Shown piece after piece: positions 19,006 through 27,203 of a stretch of DNA of 64,000 bases; position 1 is the stretch's first letter; each line of letters begins with the position of its first letter. A program made the position numbers and the translations under genes. The notes beneath the pieces were generated by a model. The model had not been told where the DNA came from and did no database searches. It saw only the letters and a program-made list of their open reading frames with translations. The stretch comes from Candidatus Rhodoferax bjergmarkensis. Lineage in GTDB: Bacteria; Pseudomonadota; Gammaproteobacteria; Burkholderiales; Burkholderiaceae_C. The stretch covers positions 118,703 to 182,702 of the forward strand of contig JADJFX010000011.1 of the NCBI GenBank assembly GCA_016708345.1, in the 5' to 3' direction.

Positions 19006-19665
19006 TCAAAAAAGGGATGGATGAGTGGGTATTGCCAACTGCGCCTGCAAGGGCACATCTCGACAGTGGTGGAGCAAGGCCAGGCTTTGCTCCGGCACCG
19101 CCGTGAGCCAGTCGTCATAACGATCCGGCGGCAGCACCACCACGCGTCGCTTTTCTTCGCCCGGTTTGTGAAACAGACGCATCAGGGGGTGGTGACTCGC
19201 GCTGACGGTCAGCATGGTGAAGCTGTACACCGGCTCGCCCTGTGGCGATTTCCACAGCGACCACAGACCGGCTATGCCCATGGGCTCACCATCGGCCCTG
19301 CTGATGTGAGCCGGAATCGGCTTTCCGCTGCGCCAGTCGGGTTCAAAAATCGCTTCTGCCGGGATGATGCAATGCTGGGCCTTGCGCCAGGCATCACGAA
19401 AACTGGGTTTGCTGGCCACGGTCTCGCTGCGGGCGTTGTAGGTCAGGCGGGTGATTCTGGTGTCCGGTGACCACGGCGGCACCAAGCCGAACAAGCCACA
19501 AAGTGCTTCGTTTGGGGCCTCGTTTGGCGCGCCCTCCTGACGCCGGATGAAGCTGCCCAGATAGCCGGGCCACAGATCCACTTTGGCACCCGCCAGCGGT
19601 GGCTCGGAACCGAAAAAAGTCCGGTAGCGTTCGTTTTCCTTAATGCCTTGGTAATGACTGCACAT
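19006..19665 (-). CDS. yedK: SOS response-associated peptidase family (SRAP/YedK)
   Basis: A 219-residue protein of the SRAP (HMCES/YedK) family, which forms a covalent link to abasic sites in single-stranded DNA. The catalytic cysteine is Cys2 in MCSHYQG, exposed after Met removal. The conserved NARSET motif (YNARSETVASKPSFRDAW), CIIPAEAIFEP and the active-site His near SASHHPLMRLF are all present. Upstream of the DUF3422 gene with no gap. Confidence 0.93.
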   Translation of the reverse strand: MCSHYQGIKENERYRTFFGSEPPLAGAKVDLWPGYLGSFIRRQEGAPNEAPNEALCGLFGLVPPWSPDTRITRLTYNARSETVASKPSFRDAWRKAQHCIIPAEAIFEPDWRSGKPIPAHISRADGEPMGIAGLWSLWKSPQGEPVYSFTMLTVSASHHPLMRLFHKPGEEKRRVVVLPPDRYDDWLTAVPEQSLALLHHCRDVPLQAQLAIPTHPSLF

Positions 19666-19702
19666 GGCGGCATGTTACCCAGAGAAGCGCCCTGCCCCAA
19701 CC

Positions 19703-20590
19703 TCAGCCCTGGCTGGTACGGGTTTCGCGGCCTTCGGCCAGTTGCCGGAACAGGCCTTCCTGGGTGACGCAGGCCACCAGACGGCCATCGCGGGTGAAGA
19801 TATTGCCCCGGTTGAAGCCGCGCCCGTGGCCTGCCACCGGGCTGTCACTGGCATACAAAAGCCAGTCATCCATCCGGAAATCACCGTAGAACCACATGGC
19901 GTGGTCCAGGCTGGCGGTCATCATGTCGGGCTGGTAAAACGTGACACCATGCGGTCGCATGCAGGTTCCCAGCAGGCCAAAGTCCGAGGCATAGGTCAGC
20001 AGGCATTTGTTCAGGGTCGGGTCATCAGGCATGGCACCCACTGTGCGAAACCAGGCGTAGCGCACCGGAGCCTTCTTGACCGGCTTGAAGGGGTTGACCG
20101 GGTCGATTTGCCGGATTTCGATCGGGCGGTCGCAGGTGAACTGCTCGCGCACCCGCGCCGGAATCAGGTCTTTGACCGAGCGCGCCTTGTCCAGTTCTGA
20201 CACCAGGGATTCGGGCGGCGCTACGTCGGGCATTTCGGCCTGGTGTTCAAACCCGTGCTCCTGCACCTGAAAAGACGTGGACATGATGAGAATGGGTGCG
20301 TCGTTTTGCAGCGCGGTGACCCGGCGCACACTGAAGCTGCCACCGTCGCGGATACGGTCCACCTGGTAGTCAATGGGCAGTTTCGGGTTACCCGCGCGGA
20401 TGAAATAGGCGTGCAGCGAATGCACATTGCGGCTCACGCAGCTGTTGCTGGCCGCCACCAGCGCCTGGCCCAGCACGTGGCCCCCGAAAAGATTGCCAAA
20501 GCCCAGATCCTGGGTTTGGCCCAAGTAGCGGTCCGTCCCCACCGGCTCCAGGGTCAGCAAATCCAGCAAATTGCCAAGAACAGCGCTCAT
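19703..20590 (-). CDS. tesB: acyl-CoA thioesterase II (TesB)
   Basis: Hydrolyses acyl-CoA to free fatty acid and CoA in the cytoplasm. The 295 residues match the double hot-dog TesB family of about 285-290. Typical segments are LGFGNLFGGHVLGQALVAA near the N-terminus, SLHAYFIRAGNP, and in the second half DHAMWFYGDFRMDDWLLY with GRGFNRGNIFTRDGRLVA. It is a single gene with its own upstream region shared divergently with the gene at 20781. Confidence 0.95.
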   Translation of the reverse strand: MSAVLGNLLDLLTLEPVGTDRYLGQTQDLGFGNLFGGHVLGQALVAASNSCVSRNVHSLHAYFIRAGNPKLPIDYQVDRIRDGGSFSVRRVTALQNDAPILIMSTSFQVQEHGFEHQAEMPDVAPPESLVSELDKARSVKDLIPARVREQFTCDRPIEIRQIDPVNPFKPVKKAPVRYAWFRTVGAMPDDPTLNKCLLTYASDFGLLGTCMRPHGVTFYQPDMMTASLDHAMWFYGDFRMDDWLLYASDSPVAGHGRGFNRGNIFTRDGRLVACVTQEGLFRQLAEGRETRTSQG

Positions 20591-20703
20591 TGGGTCTCCA
20601 TGAAGTAACTTTGATCATTGAAATGTACCTCTTGCAAGGTCAAAACAAGCTGCAATGCCGGCAAGCGATTCGGATCGGCTGGCTGGTGATGTTTAGCAAA
20701 GGA

Positions 20704-20732
20704 TTGACAATGGTTCAACGCACCCTTAGAAT
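20704..20732 (+). promoter_or_regulatory. sigma-70 type promoter upstream of the gene at 20781
   Basis: TTGACA at 20704-20709, a 17-base spacer, and TAGAAT at 20727-20732. This is a near-consensus housekeeping promoter facing the periplasmic heme-motif gene 49 bases downstream. Confidence 0.75.
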
Positions 20733-20780
20733 TACATTGCACACAACTTAATTGGTTGCAATTTTACAGAAAGCTCTTCC

Positions 20781-21500
20781 ATGAACACTTCCACGCCCGC
20801 CAGCAGTCAAGCCAACACCCAAGGGCAATCATGGCTCCGGCCCGCGCGTCTGTGGGCCGTGCTGCTTGCCATGGGTTTGGGGCTCGGTGCCATTGGCCAC
20901 GCCAGTGATGCTCCGGCCAGCCCCCAAGCCAACACCGCAGCCCCCGCAGCAAGCCCTGCCCCCACCAGCGTCAAGGTGGATGACAGCAGTTTCCGCTGCA
21001 TTCGCAAAATGGAGTCAGTTCGTCACTTCTATGTTGACAATCTGCTGGGCGACAAAGCTGCCACGCTGGCCGCTGCCAACAACCCCAAAGGCGCAATCTA
21101 CCCGGCAGGCTCGGTGGTTCAACTGGTGCCCACCGAGGTGATGGTCAAACGCGAGGCGGGTTTCAGCCCGGCCACGGGTGACTGGGAATTTTTTGAGCTG
21201 GAGGTAAATGACAAAGGCAGCAAAATCCACAAACGCGGCTTTGCCGAAGTGAACAACCGTTTTGGAGGCAACTGCTTTGCCTGCCACGCCCCGGCGCGTG
21301 AACCCTGGGACTTTGTCTGCGAAACCGGCCACGGCTGCGAGCCCATCCCGATAGACCACCGCATGACCGGCGCTTTGCAACGCAGCGACCCACGCTGCGG
21401 CCCGGCGCAACTCCAGTCGGGTGACACCATGGCGCTGCTCAAACTGCGCGCCATGGTGATGATTGGCGGCACGATGAACTGGTTCAAGAAGCTGTTTTAA
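20781..21500 (+). CDS. periplasmic protein with a CxxCH heme-binding motif
   Basis: A 239-residue protein with an N-terminal hydrophobic segment (about residues 25-45) that acts as a signal peptide or anchor, then an Ala/Pro-rich linker. In the mature part, GGNCFACHAP is a CxxCH motif for covalent heme c attachment, and two more cysteines follow (FVCETGHGCEPI). Conserved family not identified with certainty. It resembles small cytochromes found near respiratory genes, and the cytochrome oxidase assembly operon lies directly downstream on the opposite strand. Strong promoter upstream. Confidence 0.7.
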   Translation: MNTSTPASSQANTQGQSWLRPARLWAVLLAMGLGLGAIGHASDAPASPQANTAAPAASPAPTSVKVDDSSFRCIRKMESVRHFYVDNLLGDKAATLAAANNPKGAIYPAGSVVQLVPTEVMVKREAGFSPATGDWEFFELEVNDKGSKIHKRGFAEVNNRFGGNCFACHAPAREPWDFVCETGHGCEPIPIDHRMTGALQRSDPRCGPAQLQSGDTMALLKLRAMVMIGGTMNWFKKLF

Positions 21501-21521
21501 ACCCAGGGAAGTTCAGCACAT

Positions 21522-21572
21522 AAAAAAGGCTGTTTGCGCAGATTCTGCCTGCGCAAGCAGCTACTTTTTTTT
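21522..21572 (-). repeat. dispersed palindromic repeat between convergent genes
   Basis: AAAAAAGGCTGTTTGCGCAG, a short loop, then CTGCGCAAGCAGCTACTTTT. It can fold into a strong stem followed by T on both strands and may serve as a bidirectional terminator for the gene at 20781 and the SCO gene. Confidence 0.75.
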
Positions 21573-21600
21573 TGTGGCAGTTGCAGCGGCCCGGGATCGA

Positions 21601-22213
21601 TCAAGGCTTTTGTTGCAGCAGCAGCTTGATGTCGGCCAGCAGGGGCTGGGCACCGGTGCCATAACGTGTGTACAGGCGCACTTTGCCCTGGGTGTCGTAC
21701 ACATAGCTGCCAGCGGAATGGTCCATGGTGTAGCTGGTGGGGGTGGGGCCCTCTACCTTCTTGTAGTACATCTTGTACTCCTTGGCCAGTGCGTCCATTT
21801 TGTCGGGCGTGGTGTACAGCGCCAGAAAGCTTGGGTCAAAACTGGCCATGTAGGACTTGAGCACGCCGGGCGTGTCGCGCTCGGGGTCAACCGTGGCAAA
21901 CAAGACCTGCAAACGCTCGCCGTCCGGGCCCAGCGCCTTTTTTGACCGCGTTCAACTCGTTCAGGGAGGTGGGGCACACGTCGGGGCACTGGGTGTAGCC
22001 AAAGAACAGCACCACCACCTTGCCGGCAAAGTCCTTGATACTTCTGGGCTGGCCGTTGTGGTCGGTCAGGGCAAAATCCCGCGCATAGTCGGCACCGGTG
22101 ACGTCAATCGCGGCAAACGACGGCTTTTTATCAGAACAAGCACTAAAAATGGCTGTAGCGCCCGCAATACATGCGCAAGCAGCTATGAATTTAAGAGCAT
22201 TTCGTTTCTTCAT
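21601..22213 (-). pseudogene. SCO1/SenC-type copper chaperone lipoprotein, frameshifted by one base
   Basis: SCO proteins deliver copper to the CuA centre of cytochrome oxidase. The first frame carries a lipoprotein signal (FSACSDKK), the thioredoxin-like fold and the copper motif in YTQCPDVCP; the second frame has the rest, including FATVDPERDTP and the histidine in YTMDHSAGSYV. They join at six T (21938-21943); five would restore a protein of about 203 residues. Last gene of the surf1-ctaA-ctaB operon. The signal peptide is encoded by a dispersed repeat. As cytochrome oxidase needs this protein, a sequencing error is the likely cause. Confidence 0.85.
22139..22200 (-). repeat. dispersed repeat encoding the SCO lipoprotein signal peptide
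   Basis: On the minus strand ATAGCTGCTTGCGCATG is followed by GCGGGCGCTACAGCCATTTT. It is read as F-I-A-A-C-A-C-I-A-G-A-T-A-I-F and ends at the lipobox. Confidence 0.78.
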
Positions 22214-22242
22214 GGTATCCCTGTATTAAATCAATGCGGTGG

Positions 22243-23139
22243 TCAGAGTGCGTAGTGGTCCACCAGCAGCGCAGCAAACAGCACGCTCAGGTGAACCAGT
22301 GAAAAGCGGAAAGTCTTGCGGGCCAGCTCGTCCGAGTACTCGCGCCAGAGCTGGTAGCCATACAGACAAAAGCCAAAGCTCAGCACCAGTGCCGCAATCA
22401 GGTAAATCCAGGAGCTCATGCCATACACAAAAGGCATCAGACAGGCCGCAAAAAGAACCAGCGTGTACAGCAGCACCATCAGCCGGGTGTACTCGTTGCC
22501 GTGCGTGACTGGCAGCATCGGCAGACCGGATTGGCGGTACTCCTCCACCCGGTACAACGCCAGCGCCCAAAAGTGCGGCGGCGTCCACAAAAAGATGATC
22601 AGGAACAAAATGAGCGCCTCCGGCCCCACGGTGCCGGTCATGGCGGCCCAGCCCAGCACCGGTGGCATGGCACCCGAGGCACCACCGATGACGATGTTTT
22701 GCGGCGTCAGCGGCTTGAGAATCACGGTGTAGATCACGGCGTAGCCGAGAAAGGTGGCAAAGGTCAGCCACATGGTGAGCGGGTTGACCCAAAAGTACAG
22801 CAGCGCCGAGCCGGTGGCGCACAGAATGATCGAAAACGTAAGCGTCTGGAAGTCGCTCAGCTGCCCTTTGGCGGTAGGCCGCCAGGCGGTGCGCTTCATT
22901 TTGGCGTCAATGTTTTTTTCAACCAGGCAGTTGAAGGCCGCCGCCGCCCCGGAGACCAGCCAGATGCCCAGGCACGCCACCAGGGCCAGTCTGACCTCGG
23001 CCCAGGTCGGCACACCGGGCACGGCCAGCACCATGCCAATGAGCGCGCAAAACACAATCAGCTGGATGACACGCGGCTTGGCCAGGGCATAAAACTGCCG
23101 AACCACCGAAATTTGAACGCTCAGGAAACCGGTACTCAT
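22243..23139 (-). CDS. ctaB: protoheme IX farnesyltransferase (heme O synthase)
   Basis: Membrane enzyme that attaches a farnesyl group to heme B to make heme O. The start at 23139 (MSTGFLSVQ) is chosen because it overlaps the ctaA stop by four bases and gives 298 residues; the frame upstream is a ctaA shadow. The prenyltransferase motif NCLVEKNIDAKMKRT and the second motif region YTVILKPLT are present, with about eight to nine membrane helices. Part of the cytochrome oxidase assembly operon with ctaA and SCO. Confidence 0.96.
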   Translation of the reverse strand: MSTGFLSVQISVVRQFYALAKPRVIQLIVFCALIGMVLAVPGVPTWAEVRLALVACLGIWLVSGAAAAFNCLVEKNIDAKMKRTAWRPTAKGQLSDFQTLTFSIILCATGSALLYFWVNPLTMWLTFATFLGYAVIYTVILKPLTPQNIVIGGASGAMPPVLGWAAMTGTVGPEALILFLIIFLWTPPHFWALALYRVEEYRQSGLPMLPVTHGNEYTRLMVLLYTLVLFAACLMPFVYGMSSWIYLIAALVLSFGFCLYGYQLWREYSDELARKTFRFSLVHLSVLFAALLVDHYAL

Positions 23140-24326
23140 TGGGAAACACTCGCTGCAGATGAATCGAAACCCTGCTGTGCCTGCGCAGCCATGCGCAAAC
23201 GGGGCTGTTGGCGGCTGGCCGCCATCGTCCAGGTCATGACCACGACCAAGGCACCCGCGCCCCCCGTGTGCAGCACGGCGGCAGCCAAGGGCCAGTCCAG
23301 AATCACATTGCTCAAACCAGTGGCCAGCTGCAGGCCCGTGAGCACAGCCAGCCAGCGGGCCTGGCTGCGCAGCGCAGAAACCTGATGCAAGCGCCACGCC
23401 AGCACAGCCAGCACTGTCAGCACCAGGTACGCCATGAGCCGATGGGTGTAGTGAATGGCCGTCAGCGCCGCAAAGCCGATCGGCTCGCCCGCCTTGGTCA
23501 GCCCCAATTCGCGCCAGATCTCAAAGCCCTGCGCAAAGTCCATCACCGGCCACCAACTGCTTTGACACATCGGGAAATCGGTGCAGGCCAGCACGGCGTA
23601 ATTGGTGCTGACCCAGCCGCCCAGCGCCACCTGCAAAGAAAGCAGTGCAAACGCGCCCCATAGCAGCCGTCCCAAACCGGGAGAAATCAGCACCGGGGAA
23701 ACACCGCCTTCAAACTGCGCGGCCCGCACCACTTGCACACATAAAAGGGCCAGCAATACCAAGCCACCGAGCAAATGCAGGGTCACAATGGCCGGAAACA
23801 GCTTCATGGTGACGGTCAAAGCACCAAAAGCGCCCTGAATGCACACCCACACCAGCGTCAAAGTCGGCCACCACGGGTTGACTGGATGCGCCAGCGCATT
23901 GGCACCCGGTGCAGCCCGGCGTCGCCAGCCTGCTATGGCCAGCACCAAAATGAGCGCGCCCACACTGGTGGCCAGGTAACGGTGAATCATCTCCACCCAG
24001 GCCTTGCCGTGTGTCACCGGGCCGGTGGGCATGGCGCTTTGGGCGGCCTCAATGTGCACATTGGCACCCACCGGGCTGGCGCTGCCATAACAACCCGGCC
24101 AGTCGGGGCAGCCCAGGCCCGAGTCTGTCAAGCGGGTAAAAGCACCGAACAGGACCAGATCAAACGTTAAAAACAGTGTGAGCAGCGTGAGGGCCTGCAA
24201 TTTGCGCAGCGGCGTAGCACGCCGATTGCGAAACCATACCCAAGCCAAAGGCCCCAAGGCCAGCAAGGCACCCACCAGCAGCATGCGCGCCAAAGGAGAA
24301 AAATCGTAGAGAGATTGCACGTTCAT
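23136..24326 (-). CDS. ctaA: heme A synthase (CtaA/COX15)
   Basis: Membrane oxygenase that converts heme O to heme A. At 396 residues it has about eight helices in two four-helix halves. Heme-ligand histidines lie in MIHRYLATSVG and in HYTHRLMAY, and cysteine pairs lie in GLGCPDWPGCYG and ACTDFPMCQSSW, as in COX15-type proteins. It overlaps ctaB by four bases, so heme O made by CtaB is processed by a co-expressed partner. Confidence 0.96.
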   Translation of the reverse strand: MNVQSLYDFSPLARMLLVGALLALGPLAWVWFRNRRATPLRKLQALTLLTLFLTFDLVLFGAFTRLTDSGLGCPDWPGCYGSASPVGANVHIEAAQSAMPTGPVTHGKAWVEMIHRYLATSVGALILVLAIAGWRRRAAPGANALAHPVNPWWPTLTLVWVCIQGAFGALTVTMKLFPAIVTLHLLGGLVLLALLCVQVVRAAQFEGGVSPVLISPGLGRLLWGAFALLSLQVALGGWVSTNYAVLACTDFPMCQSSWWPVMDFAQGFEIWRELGLTKAGEPIGFAALTAIHYTHRLMAYLVLTVLAVLAWRLHQVSALRSQARWLAVLTGLQLATGLSNVILDWPLAAAVLHTGGAGALVVVMTWTMAASRQQPRLRMAAQAQQGFDSSAASVSQ

Positions 24327-24332
24327 AACCCT

Positions 24333-25025
24333 CTATTGTCGGTCTTTCGCCGACACCACCCCCAGCGGCTCGCGCCCGGCACGGTCCCAGGAGGCGCAAG
24401 CGCGCAAAACCCGCTCCAGATCGCGCTTGACTTTGGCCGCACTTTGCAGGTCAAGATCGGGCGGAAAACGCATCATCCAGTTGCCCATGGGGTCCACCAG
24501 ATACAGTTGCTGCGAGAGCTGGTGGCCTTCGCCAGGCTTCAGCCAGGCCGACACAGCGGCCAACGGCACCCGCAGCACCGTAGCACCATTCAAGGCAGGC
24601 AACAGTTTGACGGGCACCGGCGCATCGTCCGGAATCAGCCAGACCCAGTCCAGCCGCTCCTTGTCCTTGCCCAAGGTCTCGCGCAACTGACGCTGCAGGT
24701 ACAAATGGCGGCTGCAAGCCTCGTCGCACGCACCACCGGCCACACTCACCAGCAGCCATTGCCCCTTGAGCGCCAGCAAGTTGCCAGGCTCACCGCTCAG
24801 GCTCACGCTGGCCTGGTCAGGCAAGGGCCGCATCGGGTCAATCAACTCACCAAAATTGCGCCGCCCTTCCGGGCGCACCACGTAATAGGTGAAGTAAGAG
24901 GCGGCAATCGGTGCCACACAGACCAGCAACAACAGCAGCATTTTCCAGCGGCCAGTGCCGGGGCGGGCCGCAGCCCTAGGCGCGCCGGGGGTAGAAGAAT
25001 CGTCTAACAATTTGAAACCAGACAT
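24333..25025 (-). CDS. membrane-anchored protein of the cytochrome oxidase assembly operon
   Basis: A 230-residue protein started at ATG 25025 (MSGFKLLDD); the longer frame needs a TTG. One membrane helix (about residues 27-48) and a periplasmic domain with GQWLLVSVAGGACDEACSRHLYLQRQLRETLG, which resembles a thioredoxin-like or SCO-like fold with a CxxxC pair. It lies between surf1 and ctaA, overlapping the end of surf1 by 50 bases. Probably helps oxidase assembly; the exact role is unknown. Confidence 0.75.
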   Translation of the reverse strand: MSGFKLLDDSSTPGAPRAAARPGTGRWKMLLLLLVCVAPIAASYFTYYVVRPEGRRNFGELIDPMRPLPDQASVSLSGEPGNLLALKGQWLLVSVAGGACDEACSRHLYLQRQLRETLGKDKERLDWVWLIPDDAPVPVKLLPALNGATVLRVPLAAVSAWLKPGEGHQLSQQLYLVDPMGNWMMRFPPDLDLQSAAKVKRDLERVLRACASWDRAGREPLGVVSAKDRQ

Positions 25026-25698
25026 AAAGAACTGCAATCAGCGCGCCAAGGCCGAACCACTGAAATGCATAACCATAATTTTTGTGGACGCCCAAGTTGG
25101 CCGGGGGCCAATCACGCAGCAAGCCTTCGCTGGCGGCATCCGTCTGCTGGACCCAAACCGCCAGCAAGGGCAAGCCAGTCTCAGCTTTGACGCGCACTAT
25201 ATCCAGATTTTGCCGAATAGGGCCCGCATCCGCGTCGCCCAGCTCGTATAACTTGGACGGAGCAGGGGCAATGCGCCCCTGAATTTCAACCACTTCGGCT
25301 GAAGTTTGCAGCGCAGGCAAACGCGAGCGGTCAACAAAATTGCGCGCCACCCAGCCGCGCAGCACCAGCACCACCGCGCTGCTGCCCTCCAGTTGCAAGG
25401 GCGTCGCCACATACAGGCCCGTCTTGCCGTTCATGGGGCGGTTGTCCAAAAACACGGTGTGCGCTGGCAGCCAGCGCCCGCGCAGCAGCACGCCACGGTG
25501 CATTTCAAGGGCCGGATCGGGCAACATGGCCAGCGCCGGGCCGTCCAGCCGGGGGGCGGCAGCTTGTTGGTCGATATGGGCTTGCCAGGCCTCTTTTTGA
25601 CTGGCACGCGAGAGCTGCCAAAAGCCCAGCGCAAGAGCCACCGCAAAGGCCAGCAATGCAGCAAGTGTGATCAGCAGGAACCTGAAGCGCGCATTCAC
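24976..25698 (-). CDS. SURF1 family cytochrome oxidase assembly protein
   Basis: SURF1 proteins bind heme A and support its insertion into cytochrome oxidase. The start is the GTG at 25698 (VNARFRF); upstream codons in frame are a shadow of the divergent gene at 25714. This gives 240 residues with helices at both ends (ITLAALLAFAVALALGFWQL and FGLGALIAVLYVWFQI) and the conserved GFWQLSRASQKEA, DNRPMNGKTGLYVATPL and NYGYAFQWFGL segments. First gene of the oxidase assembly operon seen here. Confidence 0.93.
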   Translation of the reverse strand: MNARFRFLLITLAALLAFAVALALGFWQLSRASQKEAWQAHIDQQAAAPRLDGPALAMLPDPALEMHRGVLLRGRWLPAHTVFLDNRPMNGKTGLYVATPLQLEGSSAVVLVLRGWVARNFVDRSRLPALQTSAEVVEIQGRIAPAPSKLYELGDADAGPIRQNLDIVRVKAETGLPLLAVWVQQTDAASEGLLRDWPPANLGVHKNYGYAFQWFGLGALIAVLYVWFQIVRRFFYPRRA

Positions 25699-25713
25699 GA
25701 GATAATCTGACGG

Positions 25714-25935
25714 ATGAAATATCTGGTCATTGTTGCATTTGTCGCCATCATCGCCAGTTTGGGTTCGGCCCTGTTTTTTTTGATGAAAGGCGACGCCAAT
25801 GGCGCATCGCGCAGTCAAAAAATGGCACGGGCGCTGGCCATGCGGGTTGGCATTTCAATTCTTCTGTTTGCCTGCATTTTGCTGGCCTGGCAATTGGGGT
25901 GGATTCATCCGACCGGCATTGCTGTCGGGCAGTAA
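25714..25935 (+). CDS. twin transmembrane protein (DUF2909-like)
   Basis: A 73-residue protein of two membrane helices (about 4-24 and 48-65) joined by a basic cytoplasmic loop (KGDANGASRSQKMARALAMR). Small proteins of this type are found beside cytochrome c oxidase assembly genes in betaproteobacteria. It is divergent from surf1, only 15 bases away, so the two promoters overlap. No function is known. Confidence 0.75.
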   Translation: MKYLVIVAFVAIIASLGSALFFLMKGDANGASRSQKMARALAMRVGISILLFACILLAWQLGWIHPTGIAVGQ

Positions 25936-25963
25936 CACCCATGGACCCGCTTAAATGCTGAGC

Positions 25964-26130
25964 TAGTAGTGCGTTTCATCAAAACCGATACAAAATGAAA
26001 TTGATGGATTTTTTCGTCAGGCCAGGCGAGAGGAGGCGACATAGCCGTAGCTATGGCAACGACGAACAACGACGCATGGAGGAAAAAGACACGATTTCAT
26101 GTATCGGGATTGGTGAAACGGACTACCAGG
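25964..26130. repeat. MITE-like element with long imperfect inverted repeats
   Basis: The left arm (from 25964, TAGTAGTGCGTTTCATC) pairs with the right arm near 26110-26130, whose complement reads GGTAGTCCGTTTCACC; similarity continues through CGATACA and ATGAAAT. The centre holds a perfect stem CATAGC (26040) and GCTATG (26050). The TAG stop of the OmpA-like lipoprotein lies in the right arm. No coding content. It is similar in design to the element at 46721-46886. Confidence 0.7.
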
Positions 26131-26824
26131 GCTTGGCAGCTTGGTCAAAGTTGGGCGCTTGGTCCTTGTCGAACACCGCGATGATGCGGGTGTGCTGGTA
26201 GCGCTGGTGCTCCTTCAGCTTCACACCCTTGGGGCTGTGCGTATCGCCGGTGCCAAAAACCTTGTGAAACTCGTGCGGCGCGTTGATCAGGTACTTGTTC
26301 ATGATGTCCAGCGGTACTTCAGAGCGTTTTTTGGCCAGGTTCAGGTTGCCTTTTTGGTTGCCCAATGCTGAGGCGCTGCCGATCGACAGCAAAATGATTT
26401 TGCGCCCCCTGCTTTCACGCGCAACAAAATCGCTGAACCTGACAAGGCGGTCATATTCGAGCCCGCCTTTTGGCAGGTCGGCGGACCCTACGGGGAAGAA
26501 AACCGTGAGTTCACCGGTACCCTGCCGTTTTGACATTTCTTCCAGAATTTGAAGCGAGCGTTGGGAGTTTTCGAGCGTTTTTTGATTGCTGCTCTTGATC
26601 GTATCCACGTCCGACTGCAGTTTTTTGTTGGCGGATTTGATTTCACCCAAGCTGCCCATCACCGCACTGTGCGCATCGACAAATTGTTTGACCGCAAGCT
26701 GCGCATCCGGCGCGGGTGCCTGTGAACTTGTGTCACCGCTGTCAGATGGCCCTTTGGCCGAAGTACCGCAGCCATTGAGCAGTGGCAGACAAAGCAAGGC
26801 GGTTAATGCAATTTTTTTAATCAT
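26123..26824 (-). CDS. lipoprotein with coiled coil and OmpA-like C-terminal domain
   Basis: A 233-residue protein with a lipobox (LLNGCGTS), a helical coiled-coil part (about 45-100, GEIKSANKKLQSDVDTIKSS) and a C-terminal domain that resembles a diverged OmpA domain: TVFFPVGSADLPKGGLEYDRL, IILLSIGSASALGNQ and LAKKRSEVPLDIM. The key peptidoglycan-binding Asp/Arg residues are not clearly conserved, so binding is uncertain. Its last codons lie in the MITE-like repeat. Confidence 0.7.
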   Translation of the reverse strand: MIKKIALTALLCLPLLNGCGTSAKGPSDSGDTSSQAPAPDAQLAVKQFVDAHSAVMGSLGEIKSANKKLQSDVDTIKSSNQKTLENSQRSLQILEEMSKRQGTGELTVFFPVGSADLPKGGLEYDRLVRFSDFVARESRGRKIILLSIGSASALGNQKGNLNLAKKRSEVPLDIMNKYLINAPHEFHKVFGTGDTHSPKGVKLKEHQRYQHTRIIAVFDKDQAPNFDQAAKPW

Positions 26825-27203
26825 GATGGGACTCGGTAAGTGATTTTTTTGTCATAAGCGCATGCACAGCACTTTTTGATCAGCGTCGATTTTCCCTTGC
26901 TTGGACTGTTTAATCCAGCGTATTTGGTAAGTGGATGTTTCAGTTGCGCCGCCAAGGTTGATACTGCTGGGCTAGTTTTGAAAACGGAAACGATCGAAAG
27001 ACACTATTATTTTTATAGCTATTAACGCCCTGTTTATATGCGCAAATTGCCTTTTTTGATGCCAAAACCCGGTCAATTCCAGTGCGTGTGTTAACCAGCC
27101 TGGCCGTGCCGCCAGCAGCCACATTGGGCACGGGGGTCTAATCACCCTGGATTCAACCGAGCTTGATCAGTGAAGGTAAACGTGAAAGTCAGGAGCGAAC
27201 TGT
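26825..27203. other. intergenic region with one repeat and no gene
   Basis: Between the divergent OmpA-like lipoprotein and the senA-like gene. It holds a dispersed repeat near 27003-27060 and otherwise nothing recognised. The AGGAG before 27204 serves the senA-like start. Confidence 0.6.
27003..27060 (+). repeat. dispersed repeat copy, diverged
   Basis: Reads TATTTTTATAGCTATTAACG and then ATGCGCAAATTGCCTTTTTT, a weakly conserved member of the family upstream of the senA-like gene. Confidence 0.5.

Noticed and set aside
17650..19470. Long open frame of 606 codons on the plus strand
   Set aside because: It is antisense to the well-supported DUF3422 and SRAP genes and has no family features.
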